Shown here one piece after another: positions 15,784 to 23,962 of a stretch of DNA of 64,000 nucleotides. The stretch is from Mucilaginibacter tundrae. GTDB lineage: Bacteria; Bacteroidota; Bacteroidia; Sphingobacteriales; Sphingobacteriaceae. The position numbers and the translations under genes are program-made. Below the pieces are notes generated by a model. The model had not been told where the DNA came from. It saw only the letters and a program-made list of their open reading frames with translations, and ran no database searches. The DNA lies in NCBI RefSeq assembly GCF_013408825.1, contig NZ_JACCBZ010000005.1, forward strand, positions 1 through 64,000, written 5' to 3'. Positions within the stretch are counted from its first letter, which is position 1; each line of letters opens with the position of its first letter.

Positions 15784-18105
15784 TTAGCTAATAGTTTCGG
15801 TAACAGCGGCGCGCATTTCTTTGGCGGCGGATACCATTTCGATAAGGGCGCGTTTAGTTTCGTCCCAGCCGCGGGTTTTGAGGCCGCAATCCGGGTTTAC
15901 CCAAAGCTGCTGATCTGGGATAACGGCTTTGGCTTTTTTAAGCAAGTCGACCATCTCTGCCGAGTTGGGCACACGCGGCGAGTGGATGTCATATACACCC
16001 GGGCCAATTTCGTTAGGGTATTTGAAGTCGGCGAAAACGTCCAACAATTCCATTTGCGAGCGGGAGGTTTCGATGGTGATCACATCGGCATCCATGTCGG
16101 CGATGTTCTGGATGATGTCGTTAAACTCGGAGTAGCACATGTGGGTGTGGATCTGGGTATCATCCTGCACACCGCTGGCGGAAATACGGAAGGCTTTCAC
16201 CGCCCAGTCGAGGTAAGCTGCCCAATCCTGTTTACGTAGGGGTAGGCCCTCTCGAATAGCGGGCTCATCGATCTGGATGATCTTGATACCTGCGGTTTCT
16301 AGATCCACCACCTCATCACGGATGGCTAAAGCGATTTGAGTGCAGGTTTCTGAACGAGGCTGGTCATTACGCACAAACGACCATTGCAGAATGGTTACCG
16401 GGCCGGTTAACATACCCTTCATCCATTTATCAGTCAGCGACTGCGCATACGCCGACCATTTAACGGTCATAGCCTCTGGGCGCGATATATCGCCGTAAAT
16501 AATTGGTGGCTTTACACAGCGGGTGCCGTAGCTTTGTACCCAACCATTAGCGGTAAAGGTAAAGCCGGCTAATTGTTCGCCGAAATACTCCACCATATCG
16601 TTACGCTCGAACTCGCCGTGTACTAAAACATCAAGATCGATCTTTTCCTGCCATTTTACGGCCTTTTGGGTTTCTTCTTCGATGAGTTTGTTGTATTCTG
16701 CTTCGGTGATGTCGCCTTTTTTCAATTGGGCACGCCAGCTACGCACTTCCTTAGTTTGCGGGAATGAGCCAATAGTGGTAGTGGCAAACAAAGGCAGGTT
16801 TAACAACCGCTGCTGTAACTGTTTACGTACCGGGAAGGTGTTTAAGCGGCTTGCATCAGCCTTAGTTATTTTGCTCAAGCGATCTTTTACTGCAGGGTTA
16901 TGTATCAGGGTTGAATTCCTGCGGGTAATGTTAGCATACTGATTTTCGGCCAATTGATATTGGTGGCTAACGCCAGAGTTTTCGCCTGCAAGGTGTTTAA
17001 GGGTTACTATTTCACTAACCTTTTGTTTAGCGAAGGCAAGCCATTGTTTAATTTCGGGGATTAAAACCGTCTCGTTAGTTTCGTTTTTTAAATCGCATGG
17101 CGAGTGGATCAATGAGCATGATGGCGCTATCCAAACACGCTCATCTCCCAATTTTTCTTTTACCTTTTTGATGATAGCAAGCGAAGCTTCGAAATCATTT
17201 TTCCAAATGTTACGGCCATCAACCAAACCTAATGAAAGGATGGTGTCGGCATGCAAATGAGTAATAACTTCATTTAACTGCTGTGGTGAACGCACTAAAT
17301 CAATGTGCAGGGCGTCAACTGGTAACGAGGTTGCCAGTTCGGTATTGTTGCCTAAACGATCAAAATAAGTAGACAGAACGAATTTAAGTTGTGGGAATGT
17401 TTTTCGTAGGTATTTGTAGGTGTCGCGGTAAACTTGTTGGGTTTTTTCGTCCAGATCTAAAGCCAGGAAAGGCTCGTCAAACTGGATCCACTCGGCTTTA
17501 AGGTCTTGTAGTTTTTTTAGGATGTCCACATACACCGGCAGTAGATTTTTGATCAGGTCGATCTTATCAAAACCAATCTGTTTCTCTTTACCCAGTAACA
17601 AGTAGGTTATCGGGCCGATCAGTACTGGTTTGGTGATAATGCCTAATTGCTTAGCCTCGTAAAATTCGTCGATTATTTTGGTGTTGAACAGCTTGAATTG
17701 CTGATCCTTATAAAACTCAGGCACTATATAATGGTAATTAGTATCAAACCATTTGGTCATTTCCATGGCAGTAATGTCCAGTCCATCTTTTTGATAGCCG
17801 CGGGCCATGGCAAAGTACAGGTCAAGCTCGGTATTGCCTTTGGAGTGTATAACGTCATAATAACGCTGCGGTATAGCGCTAAACATTAGCGAATGATCCA
17901 ATACATGGTCATAAAACGAAAAGTCGTTTGATGGGATCAAATCGATACCTGCATCTTTTTGTATCTGCCAGTTTTCATGGCGGATGTTTTTTCCTACCTG
18001 CAATACATTACTGTACGCGGTTTTGCCTGCCCAATAGTTTTCGCAGACTTTTTTTAGCTCACGCTGACTACCAATGCGCGGGTAGCCCAAATTTTGTGTT
18101 AGCAT
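15784..18105 (-). CDS. metE: Cobalamin-independent methionine synthase MetE
   Basis: A 773-residue enzyme that methylates homocysteine to methionine from 5-methyltetrahydrofolate polyglutamate without B12. The duplicated MetE architecture is intact: an N-terminal barrel starting NLGYPRIGSQRELKK and a C-terminal catalytic barrel starting TTTIGSFPQTKEVR near residue 440. Zinc ligands are visible as H655 and C657 in HTHMCYSEF, and C740 in NPDCGLKTRGW. A cobalamin riboswitch lies about 190 bp upstream on the same strand, so expression should fall when B12 is present. Length is normal for the family. Confidence 0.97.
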   Translation of the reverse strand: MLTQNLGYPRIGSQRELKKVCENYWAGKTAYSNVLQVGKNIRHENWQIQKDAGIDLIPSNDFSFYDHVLDHSLMFSAIPQRYYDVIHSKGNTELDLYFAMARGYQKDGLDITAMEMTKWFDTNYHYIVPEFYKDQQFKLFNTKIIDEFYEAKQLGIITKPVLIGPITYLLLGKEKQIGFDKIDLIKNLLPVYVDILKKLQDLKAEWIQFDEPFLALDLDEKTQQVYRDTYKYLRKTFPQLKFVLSTYFDRLGNNTELATSLPVDALHIDLVRSPQQLNEVITHLHADTILSLGLVDGRNIWKNDFEASLAIIKKVKEKLGDERVWIAPSCSLIHSPCDLKNETNETVLIPEIKQWLAFAKQKVSEIVTLKHLAGENSGVSHQYQLAENQYANITRRNSTLIHNPAVKDRLSKITKADASRLNTFPVRKQLQQRLLNLPLFATTTIGSFPQTKEVRSWRAQLKKGDITEAEYNKLIEEETQKAVKWQEKIDLDVLVHGEFERNDMVEYFGEQLAGFTFTANGWVQSYGTRCVKPPIIYGDISRPEAMTVKWSAYAQSLTDKWMKGMLTGPVTILQWSFVRNDQPRSETCTQIALAIRDEVVDLETAGIKIIQIDEPAIREGLPLRKQDWAAYLDWAVKAFRISASGVQDDTQIHTHMCYSEFNDIIQNIADMDADVITIETSRSQMELLDVFADFKYPNEIGPGVYDIHSPRVPNSAEMVDLLKKAKAVIPDQQLWVNPDCGLKTRGWDETKRALIEMVSAAKEMRAAVTETIS

Positions 18106-18294
18106 TTCTTTTAATTGATTAAATAAATTAAATCGGTTAAAAGCCCTTTAGCTAAACTTCAATAAAATGCTTGCGGATGAAAAGGAGTGGAGAGAAAATG
18201 GAGCGGGAGCAGGGCCACAATGCCCTAACAACGCATAAAAAACCATAACCTGACCAAAAAGCTTCATATCGCGAAAGCATTGTCAATTCAGTAT

Positions 18295-18455
18295 ATGGCA
18301 GGTCTCCTGACTTTGTAACAGCTTTTGCCGCCCTTCCCATGCGTTATTTAACGAACAGTGGACATTATTGGCAAAAACCTTTTGTGTTACTTACAGTTGC
18401 GCGACAGCTCGTGATTTGCACACGATTCCCTATTAATCTACAATTAAATAAAACC
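18295..18455 (-). ncRNA. Cobalamin riboswitch upstream of metE
   Basis: Read on the minus strand, the conserved cobalamin-aptamer blocks appear in order: AATAGGGAATCGTGTGCAAA, CACGAGCTGTCGCGCAACTG TAA, the ...CACTG block, ATGGGAAGGGCGG, and the B12 box AGTCAGGAGACCTGCC (plus-strand 18297-18314). The order and spacing fit the class. The stretch between it and metE (18106-18290) contains a small AGGGCATTGTGGCCCT hairpin but no clear terminator, so control may be at translation. The remaining upstream part 18456-18782 shows only a short CCTGCCTGCGGCAGG palindrome. Confidence 0.95.
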
Positions 18456-18782
18456 TATACCGGTTGATGAAGAAATAAAGTAAAGAACTTACATCGGTGT
18501 AAAGATAGGGAATAAGAACGAGTTTATGTGGATTGATTCGGGCATTCCGCTTATAGAAGCTGGCGTGCTTGCTGAACCACGTCCATCTCCCTCGGATTAA
18601 ACACCTGCCTGCGGCAGGTAGGCTTCCAACTTTAATGCAGAAACCGCGTTTTTTTATAAATAACCATTACATTTTAGTTAAATTGCACTAGATAATTAAA
18701 TATAACAGCAAATATCTATGTAGTAATTGCGTTAATTGAAGCTGCAGCACAATAAATTCAGCAGAAATTAGTCTATTAATTA

Positions 18783-19169
18783 ATGATTAACAGTATGATA
18801 AAAAAGACGGTGCTAATTATTGAAGACGATCCTGATATTTTGGAAACGATCGAGCTGATCTTGTCGGGCATGAATATCCATGTAATGAGCGCCCCTGAAG
18901 CACTGGAAACCAACGAGATTTATGCGCTGGCGCCTGATCTTATTATCTTGGATCATTGGTTGCACAAAAAACTGGGTGGCGACCTGTGCCTCGCGCTTAA
19001 AACAGATCCTCATACAAAAAAGATCCCTATTATTATGATGTCGGCGGATTTGAATATTGCTAATGTTGCCCGTTACAGCCTCGCCGATGCTTACCTGGCT
19101 AAACCATTTGATATAGATGAATTGGTAAATCTTACACATAAGTATTTAGGCGAGAATGTGAACGCTTGA
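18783..19169 (+). CDS. Single-domain response regulator
   Basis: A 128-residue receiver domain without an output domain. Acidic pocket residues lie in LIIEDDPDI, the phospho-accepting Asp is D57 in LIILDHWL, the conserved Ser/Thr is in IIMMSADL and the Lys in YLAKPFDIDEL. A second in-frame ATG at 18795 (MIKKTVLII) is an equally plausible start. No kinase is adjacent; it could serve one of the orphan PAS kinases at 5.7-9.7 kb, which is speculation. It is preceded by a 300-bp AT-rich intergenic region. Confidence 0.9.
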   Translation: MINSMIKKTVLIIEDDPDILETIELILSGMNIHVMSAPEALETNEIYALAPDLIILDHWLHKKLGGDLCLALKTDPHTKKIPIIMMSADLNIANVARYSLADAYLAKPFDIDELVNLTHKYLGENVNA

Positions 19170-19190
19170 ATAAACAGCAACCAAATAACA

Positions 19191-19532
19191 TTATGTACTT
19201 ATTAAAGGTAAATCCTGATAATAAGGTGAATTATCTTGAACCATTAATGGCTGTGCCGGATAATACCGCCCAAGTATTAGGAGGCAAAACGTAACACCGG
19301 GCGATAAATTGACAAAATAATAAAAGCCATCATTTCCGGTTATAGCAAAGCCTACATCATCCCACCTTTGAGCTTGTATATTCCAGAATAACAAGTCAAC
19401 CCTGGTTTGTTGTAATGGATAATTCTGCCCGTTATAATTTCTTATAAGCTGTCCCCTAAGATTGGTAGCCTCAACGATTCTGCTACTTAATATTAACGTA
19501 ATAAAAAGTATAAAAATGAATGTTCTTTTCAT
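19191..19532 (-). CDS. Small secreted protein of unknown function
   Basis: A 113-residue protein with a signal peptide at residues 1-22 (FIFILFITLILSSRIVEA). The mature part has the look of a small beta-sandwich of the prealbumin or carboxypeptidase-regulatory type (LRGQLIRNYNGQNYPLQQTRVDLL ... ITGNDGFYYFVNLSPG). It lies 17 bp downstream of the next membrane-protein gene on the same strand, so the two are probably one operon. I cannot name a function. Confidence 0.6.
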   Translation of the reverse strand: MKRTFIFILFITLILSSRIVEATNLRGQLIRNYNGQNYPLQQTRVDLLFWNIQAQRWDDVGFAITGNDGFYYFVNLSPGVTFCLLILGRYYPAQPLMVQDNSPYYQDLPLIST

Positions 19533-19549
19533 TATTTAAGAGAATTAGA

Positions 19550-20251
19550 TTACAACTTGATTTTAGGTGCATTAGATTTAATACCATGTACAGCAGGTGG
19601 AGTTTTTAATGCATTTGAACTGGTAATCATCTGAATTTGATTTGTGCTTGTTTTTAGGTTTTTATAGTTATTGCTGTTTTGTTTCATTAAAACACTATTA
19701 ACACGAATTATTCTATTTTCAACATCTCTTTCGGTAGAGTCGACATTGAATTTAGCAGAACCAAATCCATTATTTAAAACCAGCATTCCTGAAAAATTCC
19801 CTTTTTCGCTTTCAACAACATCATTGTCAACGTAAAATATGATTTCTTTTGTAGCTAAATCACACTTGAGTGTTTTGGGATAGCAGACTATTGAATCCTG
19901 GTTTATAATTTTTTCATAGGCGGGATCATCGGCCTCATGTGTAGAGTCGAGCATCAATTTTACATTACACTCAACCTTCCAAGGGGAATTATTGATCCTG
20001 TCCTGCAAAATTTTTACCTGGTCAATATTGTCGGTTATAAAATTGGCCTTTAAATATAAAGCGGCAAATAATACAATATACATCGCCGAAGCACCAGTCG
20101 CGTTGATTTTAAAGCCTGTAAAATTCCCATTGGCCAAAAAAGCGTCTTTTGGGGCAATCAGGTAAAGCAATACCGCGGGAATTAACGGGATGAGGAAAAT
20201 TAGACTTATACAAAAAAGTTTGTACAGAGGATCCCAATCAATGTTTTGCAT
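19550..20251 (-). CDS. Membrane protein of unknown function
   Basis: A 233-residue protein with two N-terminal hydrophobic segments at about 12-31 (FCISLIFLIPLIPAVLLYLI) and 50-66 (ASAMYIVLFAALYL). The C-terminal ~165 residues are extracytoplasmic or cytoplasmic, beta-rich, with acidic patches (KCDLATKEIIFYVDNDVVESEKG). The predicted fold is unclear. It overlaps no other gene and precedes the small secreted protein by 17 bp on the same strand. AT-rich relative to metE and pheS. Confidence 0.65.
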   Translation of the reverse strand: MQNIDWDPLYKLFCISLIFLIPLIPAVLLYLIAPKDAFLANGNFTGFKINATGASAMYIVLFAALYLKANFITDNIDQVKILQDRINNSPWKVECNVKLMLDSTHEADDPAYEKIINQDSIVCYPKTLKCDLATKEIIFYVDNDVVESEKGNFSGMLVLNNGFGSAKFNVDSTERDVENRIIRVNSVLMKQNSNNYKNLKTSTNQIQMITSSNALKTPPAVHGIKSNAPKIKL

Positions 20252-20334
20252 ATACTGTGATAATAAGGTTGAATAAATATATGTACAAAAAGAATAATTT
20301 GCAAATTAATTATTACATTATCAGTTGGTTGTGA

Positions 20335-20487
20335 TTTTTTGGTGTCGGCGATGTACTATATAATAATTGGGCCTATGATGCACATCTTGACGATAAACGA
20401 CCAGACTTGCACTTATGTGAGTTAGGGATATCAGCAAATACAGGCCAATCTGCCTTAGCTCGGGCCATGATTAATGCATGTGCATAA
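20335..20487 (+). other. Open segment resembling a gene end, in a 311-bp gap
   Basis: Bases 20335-20487 are open behind a TGA and read GVGDVLYNNWAYDAHLDDKR and on to ISANTGQSALARAMINACA-stop, without a good start codon. The composition is protein-like, but no family is recognised and 50 codons can be open by chance. The rest of 20252-20562 shows nothing I can name. Confidence 0.2.
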
Positions 20488-20562
20488 ATAAACTACAGCC
20501 AGGCTCGAAGGCAGCGCTATAAATATTAATTGTGCTCAGTATGATAGCTCACTTTATAAAGT

Positions 20563-21573
20563 TTAAACTGCTAAAGCAGCTATCAGTTCATCGGCTTCAT
20601 CAACCGTCATTACAATTTGATTGGTCGTGATATTCTTACGGTACAATCTTTCTATTTGTAGCGGTTCGGAAAAATTGAAGAGTATGTTTACACGGTTTTT
20701 CATCAATCCGCCATTGAAGCAGGCATGGACAGCTTCAAAACTGTCGGTTACTTTTTGGATGGAGGTAATGTTACTTACGTCAACCAATGCGCGCCAGCGG
20801 AGGCCCGTGCGGAGTAAGATCTGATTTTTCAGAATAAGAACCGGATTTTGGATGATGGCGGTGAAATCGCCAATAAGAAACAAGATTCCATATATGCTTA
20901 GGATAGTTATAATGATAGCGGCAATATGACTGTAATGATTCAGAAATAGATGAAAGGCTATTAATTCTATTGCGCAAGCAAAAATAATCACCCCAAATAG
21001 ACTGGCATAGGCGATTTCACGGTGAATGCTGAAGCGGCGGGATGCGGCTATCGGCTGCTGTTTTTTCCAGAAGAAAAGTCCGAAGCGAAGTATAGTCAAT
21101 TCCGAAGCGATGATCTTTATCGCGGTGGTATCGCCCATAATAATTGATATGCTTTTATGCAAGTTGTAAGCTATATCGGGTAAGGTGGCCTCCAACCGGC
21201 GGTATTCGGCCCTGATGTGCCTGATTTTGCTGAGCGTATAAATAAGCCAAGCCAGTTCGGGGAGGGCAATTAATTCGCGGAGCTGCAAAATATAGTGGCG
21301 CTGGTGGGTGGGCAGGATAAGGTATGCTACCGTGCAACAGCAGGTGATGACCAGTAAAATACTCCACTTACGCAATCTAAGCGGACGGAGTACCAAAAAA
21401 TACCATGTTACCGGGAAGGTAATAACCATATCGAACAAGAAACCACCAGCTACAGCATCCTGGTGAAGTGGGGCGGCTTTGTGCATAAGGAATAATCCGA
21501 TTGCAAGGATACAAAACGCGGTTAATAAAGCGAACCAAATGTTTTTGTGGATGGCGGCAGGCGATAGTGTCAT
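20563..21573 (-). CDS. Multi-pass membrane protein of unknown function
   Basis: A 336-residue protein with hydrophobic segments at about 12-30, 43-62, 71-87, 190-212 and 216-240. The loop between the third and fourth contains YRRLEATLPDIAYNLHKSISIIMGDTTAIK, and the C-terminal ~90 residues are a soluble domain resembling a PH-like fold (NQILLRTGLRWRALVDVSNI). I do not recognise the family. The upstream region (21597-21646) carries a hairpin motif that recurs at 37943-37992, which may be its promoter control site. The TetR gene upstream starts at 22500 and is separated by a small plus-strand gene. Confidence 0.75.
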   Translation of the reverse strand: MTLSPAAIHKNIWFALLTAFCILAIGLFLMHKAAPLHQDAVAGGFLFDMVITFPVTWYFLVLRPLRLRKWSILLVITCCCTVAYLILPTHQRHYILQLRELIALPELAWLIYTLSKIRHIRAEYRRLEATLPDIAYNLHKSISIIMGDTTAIKIIASELTILRFGLFFWKKQQPIAASRRFSIHREIAYASLFGVIIFACAIELIAFHLFLNHYSHIAAIIITILSIYGILFLIGDFTAIIQNPVLILKNQILLRTGLRWRALVDVSNITSIQKVTDSFEAVHACFNGGLMKNRVNILFNFSEPLQIERLYRKNITTNQIVMTVDEADELIAALAV

Positions 21574-21596
21574 GTGGTGATTGTTTCGGTACCTCC

Positions 21597-21646
21597 AAAT
21601 TTCGGGAATTAAATTGATAATAGTGCTGACACCATTTTGTCAGCAG
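21597..21646 (-). promoter_or_regulatory. 50-bp upstream motif with CTGACA/TGTCAG hairpin, copy A
   Basis: The minus strand from 21646 to 21597 starts CTGCTGACAAAATGGTGTCA and ends TTCCCGAAATTT. It aligns without gaps to 37943-37992 at about 40 of 50 positions. It ends 23 bp before the ATG of the membrane protein gene. The inverted repeat CTGACA-N6-TGTCAG looks like an operator or an RNA hairpin; it might be a promoter-region binding site (inference). Confidence 0.45.
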
Positions 21647-21777
21647 AGGAATTATTTGATTAATAAACCACTTAGATAGAAAGTAAATTAACTTGTAATT
21701 AAAACAAAGAATATGATTTCGTTGTAATAATAAAGAATATGAAAAAGGATTACTAATTATAAAACCGATCACATTGT

Positions 21778-21894
21778 ATGAAGAAGAAAAAAGAAGTTTC
21801 GCTGCTGGGCGCGCTGGTTATTTGCGCCATAACTCTTGCTGTATATCAACTACTAAAACTTAATGATCAGAAAGAATCTGAGTTAAAGACGTAA
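21778..21894 (+). CDS. 38-residue single-pass membrane protein
   Basis: ATG at 21778 reads MKKKKEVSLLGALVICAITL and on to a polar tail ELKT-stop at 21892-21894. The positive N-terminus followed by one hydrophobic helix (SLLGALVICAITLAVYQLL) is typical of small membrane proteins. It lies between two divergently placed minus-strand genes with its own 5' space. The function is unknown; whether it is translated is inferred from the composition. Confidence 0.5.
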   Translation: MKKKKEVSLLGALVICAITLAVYQLLKLNDQKESELKT

Positions 21895-21918
21895 TTAGCA
21901 TTAAAGGTATGCCGTAAC

Positions 21919-22500
21919 CTAAATAGTTATAGCGGCTTTAACTAGGTAAGGAAGGATCTCTTTTTGAAAGGATACGAAGTTTTTGCGTATATCCGAATCG
22001 CTAACTGACGTGAAAGCGAAGCTAAAAACAATACTCTTACTGCATTTAACCAAAAAACGCAGTTTTTGTAGGTATGCTTCGTGTTTGCGGATGCCGTTTA
22101 GCTGCGAGAAGGCATGGATCAGCAGATCCTCCAATTCATTTGATAATCTTTTAAGGAACTCCTGAGAGTTGGTGGATTCGCGGATGAAATCCCAGCCTAT
22201 AAATTCGTTGCAGATGGTATAAGAAAGGCGGCAGGTCTTCATAATAAGGTTGTTAAGCTGTGCCTCTTCGCCCATATCGGCATTGTTAACATGTATCAAG
22301 TCGTCGACACTTACTTTGATATAGTCCATAAGCAGGGCATGCAAAACGGCCTCTTTACTATCAAAATACTTGTAAATGGTGGCTTTTGCAATTTTGGCCT
22401 TCTTAGCTATCTCGTTAACGCTGGTCTTATGGTAACCGAACTTTCGAAACAGGTCCTGAGCGGCCCGTTTAATACTTTCCTTTATTTTATCAGCTTCCAT
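21919..22500 (-). CDS. TetR/AcrR-family transcriptional regulator
   Basis: A 193-residue regulator. The N-terminal helix-turn-helix is clear: FRKFGYHKTSVNEIAKKAKIAKATIYKYFDSKEAVLHALL at about residues 18-57. The C-terminal domain is of the usual unclassified helical type. It lies 3 bp from the lipoprotein gene at 22504-22917 and reads in the same direction downstream of pheS, so it could be transcribed from the pheS promoter. Its targets are unknown; the nearby membrane protein genes are candidates. Confidence 0.88.
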   Translation of the reverse strand: MEADKIKESIKRAAQDLFRKFGYHKTSVNEIAKKAKIAKATIYKYFDSKEAVLHALLMDYIKVSVDDLIHVNNADMGEEAQLNNLIMKTCRLSYTICNEFIGWDFIRESTNSQEFLKRLSNELEDLLIHAFSQLNGIRKHEAYLQKLRFLVKCSKSIVFSFAFTSVSDSDIRKNFVSFQKEILPYLVKAAITI

Positions 22501-22503
22501 GCA

Positions 22504-22917
22504 TCAGTTTGATACAAATATCTCATAATTAGCGACAGTTACATAATATGATTTAAGTGAGTACGTTGCAGGGCCCTTAACCGGGCCACCATCAGCTAAT
22601 GAAAACTTTGACCCGCTACAAGGGTCAGTAACAGTTAAATGGTCTGAATCAAGCGTTACCGCGCATTTGTTTTCAGGTTTGTAGCTGCTGCAACGATCAT
22701 AGGCCGCATAACTTCCATCTGGTTCGTGGTATAAAATTACACCCGCAACACCATAGCCACTAAGTAATACAACACCGCCGCCAGCAGTAAGCCCGGCTAA
22801 GCGCGGGTCTGTTAAAGGGTACTCGAAATTTACGGCCACATTAGGAATAGGGTCGGAATTTTTGCCGCATGACGAAAATAGAACTGCTATAGCTGCGAAG
22901 GTGTAAATTAACTTCAT
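22504..22917 (-). CDS. Lipoprotein with degenerate Rieske-like domain
   Basis: A 137-residue exported lipoprotein, signal peptide with lipobox LFSSC (C17). The C-terminal half matches the Rieske fold: DRCSSYKPENKC followed by VTDPCSGSKFSLADGGPVKGPA. A functional Rieske protein has C-x-H and C-x-x-H ligands (as in CPCHGS). Here the positions read C-S-S and D-P-C-S, so both histidines and one cysteine are lost and a [2Fe-2S] cluster is unlikely. It overlaps pheS by 4 bp (22914-22917), implying translational coupling. Confidence 0.75.
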   Translation of the reverse strand: MKLIYTFAAIAVLFSSCGKNSDPIPNVAVNFEYPLTDPRLAGLTAGGGVVLLSGYGVAGVILYHEPDGSYAAYDRCSSYKPENKCAVTLDSDHLTVTDPCSGSKFSLADGGPVKGPATYSLKSYYVTVANYEIFVSN

Positions 22918-23948
22918 ATTATCTCTGTTTGGAATTGTTTTAAGAAACGAACGTCGTTCTCAGAGAATAAACGCAAATCACGTATCACATATTTTAAGTT
23001 GGCAATTCTTTCTATACCCATACCGAAAGCAAAGCCGGTGAATTTCTTACTGTCTATTCCGCAGTTTTCCAATACATTAGGGTCAACCATACCACAGCCT
23101 AATATTTCTACCCAACCGGTGTATTTACACATGTTACATCCAGAGCCTTTACAAATGGTGCATGAAATATCCATTTCTGCCGATGGTTCAGTAAACGGGA
23201 AATATGATGGCCTGAAACGAACTTTAGTGCCCTCGCCATAAAGTTCCTGTACAAAGTGATATAGTGTTTGTTTTAAATCAGCAAATGACACATTTTCATC
23301 TACATACAAACCTTCTACCTGGTGAAAAAAGCAATGCGCCCGTGCAGATATCGCCTCGTTACGGTAAACCCTGCCCGGCATAATGGCGCGGAAAGGTGGT
23401 TTGCCCATCTCCATCATGCGCACCTGTACCGATGAGGTATGTGTACGTAAAGCGATATCATCCTGCCCGCTGTTCTTTTTGATAAAGAAGGTATCCTGCA
23501 TATCACGTGCCGGGTGTTCTTCAGGGAAGTTTAGCGCAGAGAAGTTATGCCAGTCATCCTCAATTTCAGGCCCTTCGGCTACAACGAAACCTAATCTTTT
23601 ATAAATATCGATGATCTCGTTACGCACCAAAGTAAGCGGGTGACGAGAGCCAAGGTTTAAACCATCACCGGGAAGGGTAAGGTCGATGTCTGATTTTGAA
23701 GTTGCGACTTCGGACGTCAGATTTTCCTTCAGGTCATTGTATTTTGCCTCCGCCAGTTGCTTAAATTGATTAAGCACTTTACCGAAAATGCGTTTTTCTT
23801 CAGGCCCAACGGTTTTGAATTCTTCGAACAGATCTTTGATCAATCCTTTGGTACCTAAAAATTTGATGCGGAAAGTTTCCAACTCATCAGCATTAGCCGG
23901 TGAAAAAGCGTTGATCTCGGCAGCATATTGGTCTATTTTTTCTTGCAT
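22914..23948 (-). CDS. pheS: Phenylalanyl-tRNA synthetase alpha subunit
   Basis: A 344-residue class II aminoacyl-tRNA synthetase subunit that charges tRNA-Phe with PheT. An N-terminal coiled coil covers residues 1-85. The catalytic core follows: GSRHPLTLVRNEI, ARDMQDTFF, motif 2 LPFRAIMPGRVYRNEAISARAHCFFHQVEG (here PPFRAIMP), and motif 3 GFAFGMGIERIANLKY. A Cys-rich insert CTICKGSGCNMCKYTGW, common in Bacteroidota PheS, is present. pheT is not adjacent, which is usual in this phylum. The stop overlaps the Rieske-like lipoprotein start by 4 bp. Confidence 0.97.
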   Translation of the reverse strand: MQEKIDQYAAEINAFSPANADELETFRIKFLGTKGLIKDLFEEFKTVGPEEKRIFGKVLNQFKQLAEAKYNDLKENLTSEVATSKSDIDLTLPGDGLNLGSRHPLTLVRNEIIDIYKRLGFVVAEGPEIEDDWHNFSALNFPEEHPARDMQDTFFIKKNSGQDDIALRTHTSSVQVRMMEMGKPPFRAIMPGRVYRNEAISARAHCFFHQVEGLYVDENVSFADLKQTLYHFVQELYGEGTKVRFRPSYFPFTEPSAEMDISCTICKGSGCNMCKYTGWVEILGCGMVDPNVLENCGIDSKKFTGFAFGMGIERIANLKYVIRDLRLFSENDVRFLKQFQTEII

Positions 23949-23962
23949 TGTCTATTCAAATA

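Noticed and set aside
18152..18340. 62-codon frame upstream of metE
   Set aside because: It overlaps the cobalamin riboswitch B12 box and leader and has no protein-like conservation.
21377..21772. 131-codon minus-strand frame upstream of 21573
   Set aside because: Out of frame over the start of the membrane protein gene and across its promoter motif; unusual composition.
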